64,000 bases of DNA, from positions 339,829 through 403,828 of the forward strand of contig NZ_JBDLLG010000001.1 in assembly GCF_039822625.1 (NCBI RefSeq), written 5' to 3'. Both the position numbers and the translations under genes were made by a program. This document shows positions 53,102 to 61,878 of the stretch, piece by piece (within the stretch, counting starts at the first letter, position 1; the number at the start of each line of letters is the position of its first letter). Source of the stretch: Marinimicrobium locisalis. GTDB lineage: Bacteria; Pseudomonadota; Gammaproteobacteria; Pseudomonadales; Cellvibrionaceae. Below the pieces are notes generated by a model. That model saw only the letters and a program-made list of their open reading frames with translations, was not told the DNA's origin and searched no databases.

Positions 53102-53441
53102 AGGACATGACTCTTCCAAGCGTATGTCGTTAAAGCGTAATAGGGATGCCGTTATATTACCAGCGGTTTATGAATTGTCACGCACACTGTTTTAGACGCC
53201 ACAAAAAATGATGCCATTTGATCAGGAACAAGTTGACTTGTCATTTTTGTGACTACACTTATTGAAGGGCGCTTCGCGACTCTTAGCGGTGCCCTAAAGC
53301 CAAGGATCCACGGACTAATCCAATGTTTCAAACGTAACAAAAATCCTTGGCATCTTTATTGCTCAATCGTTGTTATGGAATCGTTATCGACGGGGCAGCC
53401 CCCTCTGTTGATGACGTTCTCCTGTTCTAGGGATACGTTTT
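53102..53441. other. Divergent control region between glgB and glgC
   Basis: 340 bp without a gene. Besides the glgBA promoter, a plus-strand TTGACT (53233) with TACACT (53254) could serve glgC. A 9-bp inverted repeat, GCCAAGGAT (53299-53307) and ATCCTTGGC (53343-53351), encloses a smaller GTTTCAAAC palindrome and would sit in the glgC leader. Confidence 0.45.
53154..53181 (-). promoter_or_regulatory. Candidate promoter of glgBA
   Basis: Reading the minus strand, GTGACA (53181-53176) and TAATAT (53159-53154) are 16 bases apart, about 50 bases before the glgB start. This is a reasonable sigma-70 match. Confidence 0.5.
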
Positions 53442-54710
53442 ATGCTCACTTCCACATCCGGACGTTTTGTCAGTCGTTTAACCCGTGAAACTCTGGCAAT
53501 CGTGCTGGCCGGGGGCCGCGGTTCCCGCTTGCACCAACTAACCAACTGGCGCGCCAAGCCCGCCGTGCATTATGGCGGAAAGTTTCGCATTATCGATTTT
53601 CCGCTTTCTAATTGCGTGAATTCCGGCATTCGGCGTATCAGTGTTTTGACTCAGTACAAATCCCATTCACTGGATCGTCACATTCAACGGGGGTGGGGTT
53701 TTCTGGGGGGAGAGCTGGGCGAATTTGTCGAGTTGCTCCCCGCCCAGCAACGCATGGGGGAGAACTGGTATGCGGGCACGGCCGATGCCGTTTTGCAAAA
53801 CCTGGATATTATTCGCCGCCACAACCCGGCCTATGTATTGATCCTGGCGGGTGACCACGTCTATAAAATGGATTACGGCACCATGTTGGCCGCTCACGTG
53901 GAGCGCGAGGCCGACATTACCGTGGGTTGCATTGAGGTGCCTCTGGAGCAAGCCAGTGCCTTTGGCGTAATGAATATTGACAGCGACAACCAGATTGTCA
54001 GCTTCCTGGAAAAGCCGAAAAACCCCGAGCCCATGCCGGGCTCCTCCGATCAGGCGCTGGCCTCCATGGGCATTTATATCTTCAATACCGAGGTGCTGTT
54101 TCGGGAGCTTCTTAACGACCAAAACCTGCCGGGCTCCTCCCACGATTTCGGTAAAGATATTATTCCCTCTTTGATAAAGAGCCACCGGGTCACGGCTTTT
54201 CCCTTCCGAGACCCGGTTACCGGTGGGAAAGCCTACTGGCGCGATGTGGGCACCATCGACTCGCTCTGGGAGGCGAACCTGGAGCTGACGGGTATTACCC
54301 CAGAGCTGGACCTGTACAACTCGGAGTGGCCGATTTGGACCTATCAGGAACAGGTGCCCCCGGCCAAGTTTGTGTTTGACGATGAGGGCCGCCGAGGCAG
54401 CGCGGTGGACTCCATGGTCGCCGGCGGGAGTATCGTCTCGGGAGCGCAGGTGAACCATTCACTGCTGTTCCCGAGGGTAAGAATCCACTCTTACGCCGAA
54501 GTGACCGACTCGGTGCTGTTTCCCCGAGTGGATGTCGGGCGCAACTGTCGAATCAAAAAGGCGTTGATCGATCGGGGGTGCCAGATCCCACCGGGCACGG
54601 AGATCGGCTACAACCTTGAAGAAGATCGCAAGCGGTTTCACGTATCACCAAAGGGAGTGGTGCTTGTTACTCCCGAAATGCTGGATGAGGGGAATTCCTA
54701 TGTGTTCTGA
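53442..54710 (+). CDS. glgC: Glucose-1-phosphate adenylyltransferase
   Basis: 422 residues. The nucleotide-binding motif is LAIVLAGGRGSRLHQLTNWRAKPAV; FRIIDFPLSNCVNSGIRRI and the glucose-1-phosphate site AFGVMNIDSDNQIVSFLEKP follow, with a C-terminal left-handed beta-helix (NHSLLFPRVRIHSYAEVTDS). It makes ADP-glucose, the committed step of glycogen synthesis, and is usually allosterically controlled. The 3' end overlaps the GH57 start by 11 bases. Confidence 0.96.
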   Translation: MLTSTSGRFVSRLTRETLAIVLAGGRGSRLHQLTNWRAKPAVHYGGKFRIIDFPLSNCVNSGIRRISVLTQYKSHSLDRHIQRGWGFLGGELGEFVELLPAQQRMGENWYAGTADAVLQNLDIIRRHNPAYVLILAGDHVYKMDYGTMLAAHVEREADITVGCIEVPLEQASAFGVMNIDSDNQIVSFLEKPKNPEPMPGSSDQALASMGIYIFNTEVLFRELLNDQNLPGSSHDFGKDIIPSLIKSHRVTAFPFRDPVTGGKAYWRDVGTIDSLWEANLELTGITPELDLYNSEWPIWTYQEQVPPAKFVFDDEGRRGSAVDSMVAGGSIVSGAQVNHSLLFPRVRIHSYAEVTDSVLFPRVDVGRNCRIKKALIDRGCQIPPGTEIGYNLEEDRKRFHVSPKGVVLVTPEMLDEGNSYVF

Positions 54711-56421
54711 GGTCAGTCAGCCACGAGCAAAGGTCGTGCTTTGCTGGCACATGCATCAACCGGATTACCGGGATCGGTTGACGGGGGAATATTATTTTCC
54801 CTGGACTTACCTGCATGCACTTAAAGACTACACCGATATGCTGGCGCACCTGGAGGCCAACCCCCGGGCCTGTGCGGTGGTGAATTTCGCGCCCATTCTC
54901 CTGGAGCAGCTGGATGACTACCTGAGTCAGGTGGATCAGTACTTGGAGAAGGGCGAACCGATTCGGGACCCGATGCTCGCCGCGCTGATGCGGGATGAAC
55001 AACCAACGCCGGGCAGTGAAGCGTTTCAAACCCTAGCGGAGAACTGTCTTCGTGCTCACCGTGATCGCATGATTGAGCGCTTTCCCGCCTACCGGTCCCT
55101 GGTCCAGGTGTTTGAACAAGCCATCGAAGCACCCCAAGGGCTAAACTATTTAACTGAACAGTTTTTGATCGACATCCTGGTTTGGTACCACCTGGCCTGG
55201 CTGGGAGAACATCACCGCCGACACGACGATCGTATTAAGGCGCTTCAGGAAAAGCGCGGCGGTTTCACCAAAGAGGACCGAAGGACGTTGCTATCCGTCG
55301 TGGCGGACCAACTGCGTCTGATCAAACCGGGTTACCGGGCACTTCATGAGCAGGGGCGCATCGAGCTGGCAATGAGCCCTTACGCGCACCCCATATTGCC
55401 GCTATTGCTGGACTTTGACAGCGCCCGCCAGGCGATGCCGAAGGTGTCGCTACCCGAGGCTTCGCAGTACCCCGGGGGCGAAGCGCGGGCGCATTGGCAT
55501 GTGCGCCATGGCCTTGAGGTTTTTGAGCAGTATTTTGGCTGCCGGCCCAAGGGCTGCTGGGCCTCCGAAGGGGCCCTCAGTGACGCTACCCTGGCACTGC
55601 TGAGCGAAGAACAGTTTCTGTGGAGCGCCACGGGAGACTCCGTTCTGCACAACAGCATTAAGCACAAGGACAATAAGGGCCTGGCGCCCAAACATTTGCA
55701 CCGCGCCTACCAATTCGAAGGCAGCGACCTCTATACGTTTTTCCGGGACGACGGACTCTCGGACTTGATCGGGTTTCAGTATGCGGATTGGCACGCCGAA
55801 GATGCGGTGGGAGACCTGCTGAACCACTTGGTTAACATTGCCGATCACAGCGACGACCCGGAGGCCTGTGTCATCTCCATTATTATGGACGGCGAGAATG
55901 CCTGGGAATACTACCCCGAAAACGCCTGGCACTTTCTCGAAGCCCTTTACCGCCGCCTCGGGGACCACCCCCGCTTGGAGCTGACAACCTATGAAGCGGC
56001 ACTGGCCGAACGCGAACTTGAACCCGTTGCGCTCAAACACATGGTGGCCGGAAGCTGGGTTTACGGCACCTTTTCAACCTGGATTGGTGACCGGGACAAG
56101 AACCGCGCCTGGGACATGTTGTGTGAGGCCAAAGCGGTTTACGACCAATCGGTCGAAGTCCTCAATGAGGCTGAAAGGGAAGCGGCTGAGCTACAACTGG
56201 CTCAGTGTGAAGGGTCGGACTGGTTCTGGTGGTTTGGGGACTACAATCCGTCGGGAAGCGTGCGAGATTTTGATTACCTGTTCCGCCGCCACCTGACCAA
56301 CTTGTACACGCTACTTAAACAGCCGGCGCCCGAGTATTTGAAATCTGCATTCAGTCACGGTGGTGGCTCACCCGCCGCCGGCGGAGTTATGCGCAAAGGG
56401 CACGCGGAGGGCGCCACCTAA
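54700..56421 (+). CDS. Glycoside hydrolase family 57 protein (alpha-amylase / branching-type)
   Basis: 573 residues from ATG 54700 with GAGGGG upstream. The GH57 motif 1 is CWHMHQPDYRD near residue 15; the nucleophile is E290 in GCWASEGALSD; an acidic motif MDGENAWEYYPE near 397 likely supplies the acid/base. GH57 enzymes act on alpha-1,4 or alpha-1,6 glucans. Lying between glgC and malQ it most likely trims or remodels glycogen, but hydrolase, transferase and branching roles cannot be separated by eye. Overlaps malQ by one base. Confidence 0.88.
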   Translation: MCSEVSQPRAKVVLCWHMHQPDYRDRLTGEYYFPWTYLHALKDYTDMLAHLEANPRACAVVNFAPILLEQLDDYLSQVDQYLEKGEPIRDPMLAALMRDEQPTPGSEAFQTLAENCLRAHRDRMIERFPAYRSLVQVFEQAIEAPQGLNYLTEQFLIDILVWYHLAWLGEHHRRHDDRIKALQEKRGGFTKEDRRTLLSVVADQLRLIKPGYRALHEQGRIELAMSPYAHPILPLLLDFDSARQAMPKVSLPEASQYPGGEARAHWHVRHGLEVFEQYFGCRPKGCWASEGALSDATLALLSEEQFLWSATGDSVLHNSIKHKDNKGLAPKHLHRAYQFEGSDLYTFFRDDGLSDLIGFQYADWHAEDAVGDLLNHLVNIADHSDDPEACVISIIMDGENAWEYYPENAWHFLEALYRRLGDHPRLELTTYEAALAERELEPVALKHMVAGSWVYGTFSTWIGDRDKNRAWDMLCEAKAVYDQSVEVLNEAEREAAELQLAQCEGSDWFWWFGDYNPSGSVRDFDYLFRRHLTNLYTLLKQPAPEYLKSAFSHGGGSPAAGGVMRKGHAEGAT

Positions 56422-57932
56422 TGGCTTTGCGCGACCTGCCCCACCCGCTCATGCGAGACCGTCGCGCCGGGGTGCTGTTGCACCCCACGTCACTGCCGGG
56501 GGAGGGGAGCAACGGCACGCTCGGTGTGGAAGCCTACCGTTTTGTCGACTTTCTGGCCGACTCTGGGCTGACGCTTTGGCAAATGCTGCCTCTTGGGCCC
56601 ACCCATCTAAACCGCTCGCCTTATCAGACCCTGTCGGTGCATGCCGGCAACCCGGACCTGATAGATTTGGATGACTTGGTGGCGCGGCAGTGGCTCTCCC
56701 CTGAACACCGCTTTAGCGAAACGCCGAAGCAAGCTCGCCGCCGTGCGGCGGATTGCTTTTTCTCCCACTATGATGACCAGCCCGATAGCGCGGAAAGCTT
56801 TGAGCGGTTTTGCTATGAGCAGCACCATTGGCTGGATGATTACGCCCTGTTCATGGCGCTGCGAGACTGCTACCCGGAAGGGGACTGGACCCATTGGCCG
56901 GACGATGTTCGGTTGCGTCGAACTCAGGGTATGGCGCGCATGCGCCGAGAGCTGACGCAACCCATTGAAATCTACCGTTTCGAGCAGTTTATTTTTAACC
57001 AGCAGTGGCAAGCACTGCGCCACTATGCACGGGAAAAGCAGGTCGCTTTGTTTGGCGACATGCCAATTTTCGTCGCTCATGACAGCGCCGATGTCTGGGC
57101 GAACCAGTCCCTATTTCACCTTGATGCGGCGGGCCAGCCACTGACAGTGGCGGGGGTGCCGCCGGATTATTTTTCCGAAGACGGTCAGCACTGGGGCAAC
57201 CCTCATTATAACTGGGAGGAAATGCAGGCCAATGACTTCCGCTGGTGGCGCCAGCGCGTCAGCACCCAGTTACTGTGGTTTGACTTGGTTCGGCTCGATC
57301 ACTTTCGCGGTCTCGAGGCCTTTTGGGAAATTCCCGCCAGCACGCCCCAGCCGCGTCTTGGGCGCTGGGTAGAGGCCCCGGGCCGAGCCCTGTTAAACAG
57401 CCTGTTTCGCGAACACAAAAACCTACCGTTGGTGGCGGAAAACCTGGGCGTTATCACAGAAGAGGTGGAAGTGCTGCGGGAGTCCTTCAAACTGCCGGGC
57501 ATGGTGGTTTTGCAGTTCGCCTTTGACGGCAATTCGGACAACCCCCATTTGCCGCATAACTATTCGCCCCACACGGTGGTTTACACCGGGACCCACGACA
57601 ACGATACCAGCCTTGGCTGGTTCTGCTCACAAGAACAAGCAGTACAGGAGCGCCTGCTCGACTACTGCCATCACAGTCAGGACGACATGCCAGACCTGCT
57701 GGTCAGGCTGGCCCTTTCTTCCGTCGCCAATATTGCGATTATCCCCTTGCAAGACCTGCTGGGCTTGAACAGCGAACATCGCATGAACCGGCCCGGCACA
57801 GAGGAGGGCAATTGGCTTTGGCGTTTTGCCTGGCCACAAGTCCCACCCGACTTACCCCAAAGAATGATTCACTGGCTGACGCTATACGGGCGTCAACCCA
57901 ATCTATCGCTTAACCATCACTCACGTTTATGA
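56421..57932 (+). CDS. malQ: 4-alpha-glucanotransferase (amylomaltase)
   Basis: 503 residues, GH77. It begins with the family block RRAGVLLHPTSLPGEGSNGT, LPLGPTHLNRSPYQ; the GH77 nucleophile region is WFDLVRLDHFRGLEAFWEIP and the acid/base lies in VAENLGVITEEVE. It disproportionates malto-oligosaccharides released during glycogen turnover. ATG overlaps the GH57 stop (TAATG), indicating coupling; the PilZ gene follows after ten bases. Confidence 0.95.
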   Translation: MALRDLPHPLMRDRRAGVLLHPTSLPGEGSNGTLGVEAYRFVDFLADSGLTLWQMLPLGPTHLNRSPYQTLSVHAGNPDLIDLDDLVARQWLSPEHRFSETPKQARRRAADCFFSHYDDQPDSAESFERFCYEQHHWLDDYALFMALRDCYPEGDWTHWPDDVRLRRTQGMARMRRELTQPIEIYRFEQFIFNQQWQALRHYAREKQVALFGDMPIFVAHDSADVWANQSLFHLDAAGQPLTVAGVPPDYFSEDGQHWGNPHYNWEEMQANDFRWWRQRVSTQLLWFDLVRLDHFRGLEAFWEIPASTPQPRLGRWVEAPGRALLNSLFREHKNLPLVAENLGVITEEVEVLRESFKLPGMVVLQFAFDGNSDNPHLPHNYSPHTVVYTGTHDNDTSLGWFCSQEQAVQERLLDYCHHSQDDMPDLLVRLALSSVANIAIIPLQDLLGLNSEHRMNRPGTEEGNWLWRFAWPQVPPDLPQRMIHWLTLYGRQPNLSLNHHSRL

Positions 57933-57942
57933 GGTATTTGCC

Positions 57943-58374
57943 ATGGAGCATCGCTGCAGCCGAAGAGTCCCACTGAATATCAATGCGCTAATCTACAAAC
58001 ACGGCGCGCCGGTTGCCATGGGGCGAATCAAAAATGGCAGCCGCCACGGCCTGTTTGTCGAAACTGACTACGGGGACGTGCGCGAGCTGCAAACATTGGA
58101 ACTCGAAATTCTTTTGGGCCAACGGGTCAAGGGCAACCGTCGTTGTCGAATCGGGGCGCTGGTCGTACACAAATCCACGTTTGGTATTGGGCTTGAGCTG
58201 GATGTGGCGGAGCAGAACGCCCAGCCGTTGAAGGAATTCATTGAGCAACGGCGGTGGGATCAGCACCGAGTCAACCGTGACCTATTGGCTGAAACCGCTA
58301 CCCGCGCGGCACGAGTCGCGGGTGGGCCGGAGGAGCCCGGGGAGGTAAGCCCGGTTCAACTCAGAGGCCAATGA
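57943..58374 (+). CDS. PilZ-domain protein (likely c-di-GMP binding)
   Basis: 143 residues. The c-di-GMP signature is complete: RCSRR at 4-8 (RxxxR) and NGSRHG at 31-36 ([D/N]xSxxG), within a PilZ beta-barrel. The C-terminal 45 residues are charged and probably disordered. It starts ten bases after malQ, so glycogen remodelling genes and a second-messenger receptor seem to share a transcript. Its target is unknown. Confidence 0.88.
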   Translation: MEHRCSRRVPLNINALIYKHGAPVAMGRIKNGSRHGLFVETDYGDVRELQTLELEILLGQRVKGNRRCRIGALVVHKSTFGIGLELDVAEQNAQPLKEFIEQRRWDQHRVNRDLLAETATRAARVAGGPEEPGEVSPVQLRGQ

Positions 58375-58501
58375 ACTCTGTATAGGCGGGGGCGCTTCAT
58401 GGGTGTGAGCAAAACAAGGCTCGCGCATCAGCCTGAATTGCCCCTGAAAAGCCCCGGAGGTTAGGATAGAGGCTTTTTAGCGACTGAATGGGACCGCGCG
58501 C

Positions 58502-59692
58502 ATGGCCTCCCCCCAAACTGACAAAGACTCGTTGCTTTCGATCTTCCTCGCGTTTCTTACCCTGGGCTGTACCAGCTTCGGAGGGCCGGTGGCCCACTTG
58601 GGGTACTTCCGCACTGAATTTGTTGCACGCCGGCGCTGGCTCGCTGACCACGACTATGCGGATCTGGTCGCCCTGTGCCAATTTTTGCCCGGCCCCGCCA
58701 GTAGTCAGGTGGGTATGGGGCTGGGGTATTTCCGCCGGGGTCTGCCGGGCTCTTTGGTGGCATGGCTGGGTTTCACATTGCCTTCGGCGATATTGATGAT
58801 TGGCTTTGCCTTGGCCGTGACCCAAACCGGTATGGCTCAGGGCGCCGAATGGCTCTCAGGCCTGAAAGTCGTCGCCGTGGCCGTGGTGGCTCAAGCGCTT
58901 TGGGGAATGGGCAAGTCACTCTGCCCCGATCGCCTGACCGCCACTCTGGCCATTGCCTCAGCGCTGCTGGCATTAACTATTGATGGCGTCTGGGGGCAAC
59001 TTAGCGGCATATTCCTGGGGGCTCTGGTTGGGGTTGTGTGGCTTCAGTCCCACCACAAGCCCACGGAAGGGAGTTTTCCAATGGCCAAAGCGAAAGCCGG
59101 CTGGGTGGCGGCATTGTTCTTCGCGCTGTTGCTCTCGACTCTGCCGCTTCTGTCGAGCCAGCTTCAAAATGCCTATCTGTTATTACTCGATAGCTTCTAC
59201 CGGGCCGGTGCTTTGGTGTTTGGGGGAGGGCACGTTGTGCTGCCACTTCTGCAGGCGGAGCTGGTGCCGGAAGGACTGATTTCCAACGACCTGTTTCTGG
59301 CCGGCTACGGTGCCGCCCAAGCGTTGCCGGGCCCGCTCTTTACGTTCGCCGGTTACCTGGGGGCGGCCATTGGCACAGGGCCGGAAGCCGTGGTGCTGGG
59401 GAGCTTAGCGATAATCTCTATATTTCTGCCGGGCTTCTTGCTGATTATTGCTGCCTTGCCGTTATGGGGCGCTCTGCGCCGGCAACCCACCTTACGCAAA
59501 GCACTCACGGGTGTGAATGCTGCCGTGGTCGGCCTGCTGTTGGCGGCCTTTTATGACCCGGTATGGACCAGCGCCATTCACTCGCCCACCGATTTCGGTA
59601 TTGCATTGGCGGCGTTTGGCGCTTTGCTCTACTGGCGTCTGCCGCCTTGGCTGGTTGTCGTGGGGACCGCCGTCATTCATCCACTGCTTTAA
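58502..59692 (+). CDS. chrA: Chromate transporter, two-domain ChrA type
   Basis: 396 residues from ATG 58502. It has two homologous CHR halves with about ten hydrophobic segments: first half TLGCTSFGGPVAHLGYFR and LCQFLPGPASSQVGMGLGYF, second half GGGHVVLPLL and AQALPGPLFTFAGYLG. ChrA-type proteins export chromate by the proton or sulfate gradient. It stands alone with no chrB regulator. The 127 bp before it show no promoter worth naming. Confidence 0.9.
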   Translation: MASPQTDKDSLLSIFLAFLTLGCTSFGGPVAHLGYFRTEFVARRRWLADHDYADLVALCQFLPGPASSQVGMGLGYFRRGLPGSLVAWLGFTLPSAILMIGFALAVTQTGMAQGAEWLSGLKVVAVAVVAQALWGMGKSLCPDRLTATLAIASALLALTIDGVWGQLSGIFLGALVGVVWLQSHHKPTEGSFPMAKAKAGWVAALFFALLLSTLPLLSSQLQNAYLLLLDSFYRAGALVFGGGHVVLPLLQAELVPEGLISNDLFLAGYGAAQALPGPLFTFAGYLGAAIGTGPEAVVLGSLAIISIFLPGFLLIIAALPLWGALRRQPTLRKALTGVNAAVVGLLLAAFYDPVWTSAIHSPTDFGIALAAFGALLYWRLPPWLVVVGTAVIHPLL

Positions 59693-59714
59693 CAGAGATA
59701 ACGGGCGGCCCTCG

Positions 59715-59771
59715 AAGTCTTTAACGGCTCATTAAAGTCTTTAACGGCCCTTAAAAGTCCTTAACGACTCC
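59715..59771. repeat. Three-unit 20-bp tandem repeat after chrA
   Basis: Units AAGTCTTTAACGGCTCATTA (59715), AAGTCTTTAACGGCCCTTAA (59735) and AAGTCCTTAACGACTCC (59755) lie head to tail with exact 20-bp spacing. The fadJ stop codon (59761-59763) lies inside the third unit. Confidence 0.85.
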
Positions 59772-61866
59772 AACCTGCATCCGGGGAGAAGCGTTGGCCA
59801 TGGAGTTGTTCCAACTGTTGCAAGCGCTGCTGGATTTCGCCAAAACCTCGCTCGTGGGCGTACTTCATGGGCCCGCCGCGGAAGGGGGCGAAGCCGGTGC
59901 CAAAAATCATGGCCCCGTCGAGTAGTTCTTCATCCTCCACGACGTTCTCGCTCAGGCAGGCCATGCAGGCATTGAGCATGGGCAATATCAAGCGGTCCAG
60001 GGTATCCTCTGGTGCGCGGGGCACTTGGTCCTGTTTCTTGGGTTTGCCTTTTTCCCATTGGTACAAGCCTTCACCGGTTTTCTTGCCGAGCTTTTCTTGC
60101 TCAACCTTGTCCCGGAACCATTTGGGCGGCTCGGGCAAGTCACCTTCCAGGCGCTCGCGCAGCATTTCCGCCACGCCTAGGCAGATATCCAACCCGACTT
60201 GGTCCGCCAGTTCAATGGGCCCCATGGGCATGCCGAAGTCGAGCGCGACCCGGTCAATACTCTCCGCTTTAACGCCTTCGTCGAGCATCATGATCGCTTC
60301 AATCAAATAAGGCGTCAGCGCGCGGTTGACCAGAAAGCCGGGGGCGCTGGAAACCGGGCAGGGCAGGCGGCTGATCTGTCCGACAAACTGGCGGGCTCGA
60401 TCATAGGTATGATCGTTCAGGGCGGAATGTTTGACCACCTCCACCAACTGCATCTGCGCGACGGGGTTAAAGAAGTGCACGCCCACCAGTCGCTCGGGTT
60501 GCTTCAAACCTTCCTGCAGCTGTTCCAGGGGAATGCTCGAGGTATTGGAGGCCAAAATCGCCCCGTCCTTGAGTTGGGGCTCGATTTCGGCGAACACCTT
60601 GTGTTTGATTTCCAGTTTCTCCGGAACAGCTTCAAGCACCAGGTCTGCCTGGCCGATTCCCTGGTGGGTAAAGTCGGGAATCAGCCGGTCCAGTACGGCT
60701 CGCGTATCGGCCGAGCTGAAGCGTTTTTTCCGACATAAGTCCGCGGTTTTACCGATGGCCTTCGCAATCATTTCGGGCTGGGTATCGAATAGCGTAACCC
60801 GAAGCCCCTGAATGGCACACCAGCCGGCAATATCACCGCCCATGGCGCCGGCGCCAATCACGTGAACCTGCTTCACCGGGTCGACATCCTCCCCGACCGA
60901 GGACTGGCCTTTGAGGCTTTCTCTAAGAAAGAAAACCCGGACTAGGTTGCGGGAGGTTTCACTGGTCAGCAGTTTGGCGAAAGAGGGCACTTCATGCTTC
61001 AGTAAACTCTTTCGATTTTGCCCGTGCTTTTCCCAGAGGTCGACCAGCGCGTAAGGCGCCGGGTAATGTTCCGCAGGTGCCTTGCTGGCCGCCTGGGAAC
61101 GCATTTTTTTGCCGGCATAGCGCCGTACAGGGTCAAGGCGAAACAGCTTCGCTGTCCAGTGGTTCTTTCGGCGTGAGAGTTTGCCGTCCGCCGCGGCCCT
61201 GACCGCGTTGGCGACGTGCCTTTCCTGCACCAGGGCATCCACCAGCCCCAGGGACTTGGCCTTCTTATCGCGTGTGTTTTTGCCGGTCAGCATCATGGTC
61301 ATCGCCTGCACGGGGCTGATCAGATCCACCAGGCGACCGGTGCCTCCCAGGCCGGGGTGCAGACCCAGAAGCACTTCCGGCGTGCCGAAGGTCGCCCCTT
61401 TTATGGCGATGCGATAATCACAGCACAGGGCCAGCTCCAGGCCGCCCCCCAATGCCGCGCCGTGAATCACCGCAATGGTGGGGCAGCGCAAATCTTCCAG
61501 CCGATTCACTACGCCATGGGCTTTGTTTAGCTTGTCCTCCACCTCGGTTTCGCTGTGAAGGTTGCGAAACTCCTTAATATCGGCGCCGACACAAAAGCTT
61601 CCGGTTTTACCGGAGCGCAGCACCAGTGCTTTAGGGAGGTCGGACTCAAGGTCATCCAGTACCTGACCCAACTCCTCCAACACCTCGGCCGAGAGCACGT
61701 TGGTGCTTGAGTCCGCTTTGTTGAGCAGCAGCCAGGCAATGCCCTGCTCGTCGCGTTTGAGCTGCCAGTGTTTCCAGGGACCACTGCTTTCCTGGTCGGG
61801 TTGGTAGCCAAAAGGGCCCAGTTCGAGGGCGCGTGCCTGTAAGGCGGAAAATACGGGACCTGTCAT
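59761..61866 (-). CDS. fadJ: FadJ-like fatty acid oxidation complex subunit alpha
   Basis: 701 residues. The N-terminal crotonase domain has HGAALGGGLELALCCDYRIA and GTPEVLLGLHPGLGG; the dehydrogenase NAD motif is GAGAMGGDIAGW; the active site GVHFFNPVAQMQLVEVVKH carries the catalytic histidine. Similar in length to E. coli FadJ (714). It is the second such complex in the window (with fadB) and lies 12 bases after fadI. Probably acts on other chain lengths or under other conditions than FadBA. Confidence 0.93.
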   Translation of the reverse strand: MTGPVFSALQARALELGPFGYQPDQESSGPWKHWQLKRDEQGIAWLLLNKADSSTNVLSAEVLEELGQVLDDLESDLPKALVLRSGKTGSFCVGADIKEFRNLHSETEVEDKLNKAHGVVNRLEDLRCPTIAVIHGAALGGGLELALCCDYRIAIKGATFGTPEVLLGLHPGLGGTGRLVDLISPVQAMTMMLTGKNTRDKKAKSLGLVDALVQERHVANAVRAAADGKLSRRKNHWTAKLFRLDPVRRYAGKKMRSQAASKAPAEHYPAPYALVDLWEKHGQNRKSLLKHEVPSFAKLLTSETSRNLVRVFFLRESLKGQSSVGEDVDPVKQVHVIGAGAMGGDIAGWCAIQGLRVTLFDTQPEMIAKAIGKTADLCRKKRFSSADTRAVLDRLIPDFTHQGIGQADLVLEAVPEKLEIKHKVFAEIEPQLKDGAILASNTSSIPLEQLQEGLKQPERLVGVHFFNPVAQMQLVEVVKHSALNDHTYDRARQFVGQISRLPCPVSSAPGFLVNRALTPYLIEAIMMLDEGVKAESIDRVALDFGMPMGPIELADQVGLDICLGVAEMLRERLEGDLPEPPKWFRDKVEQEKLGKKTGEGLYQWEKGKPKKQDQVPRAPEDTLDRLILPMLNACMACLSENVVEDEELLDGAMIFGTGFAPFRGGPMKYAHERGFGEIQQRLQQLEQLHGQRFSPDAGWSR

Positions 61867-61878
61867 CTAGCGCTCTCC

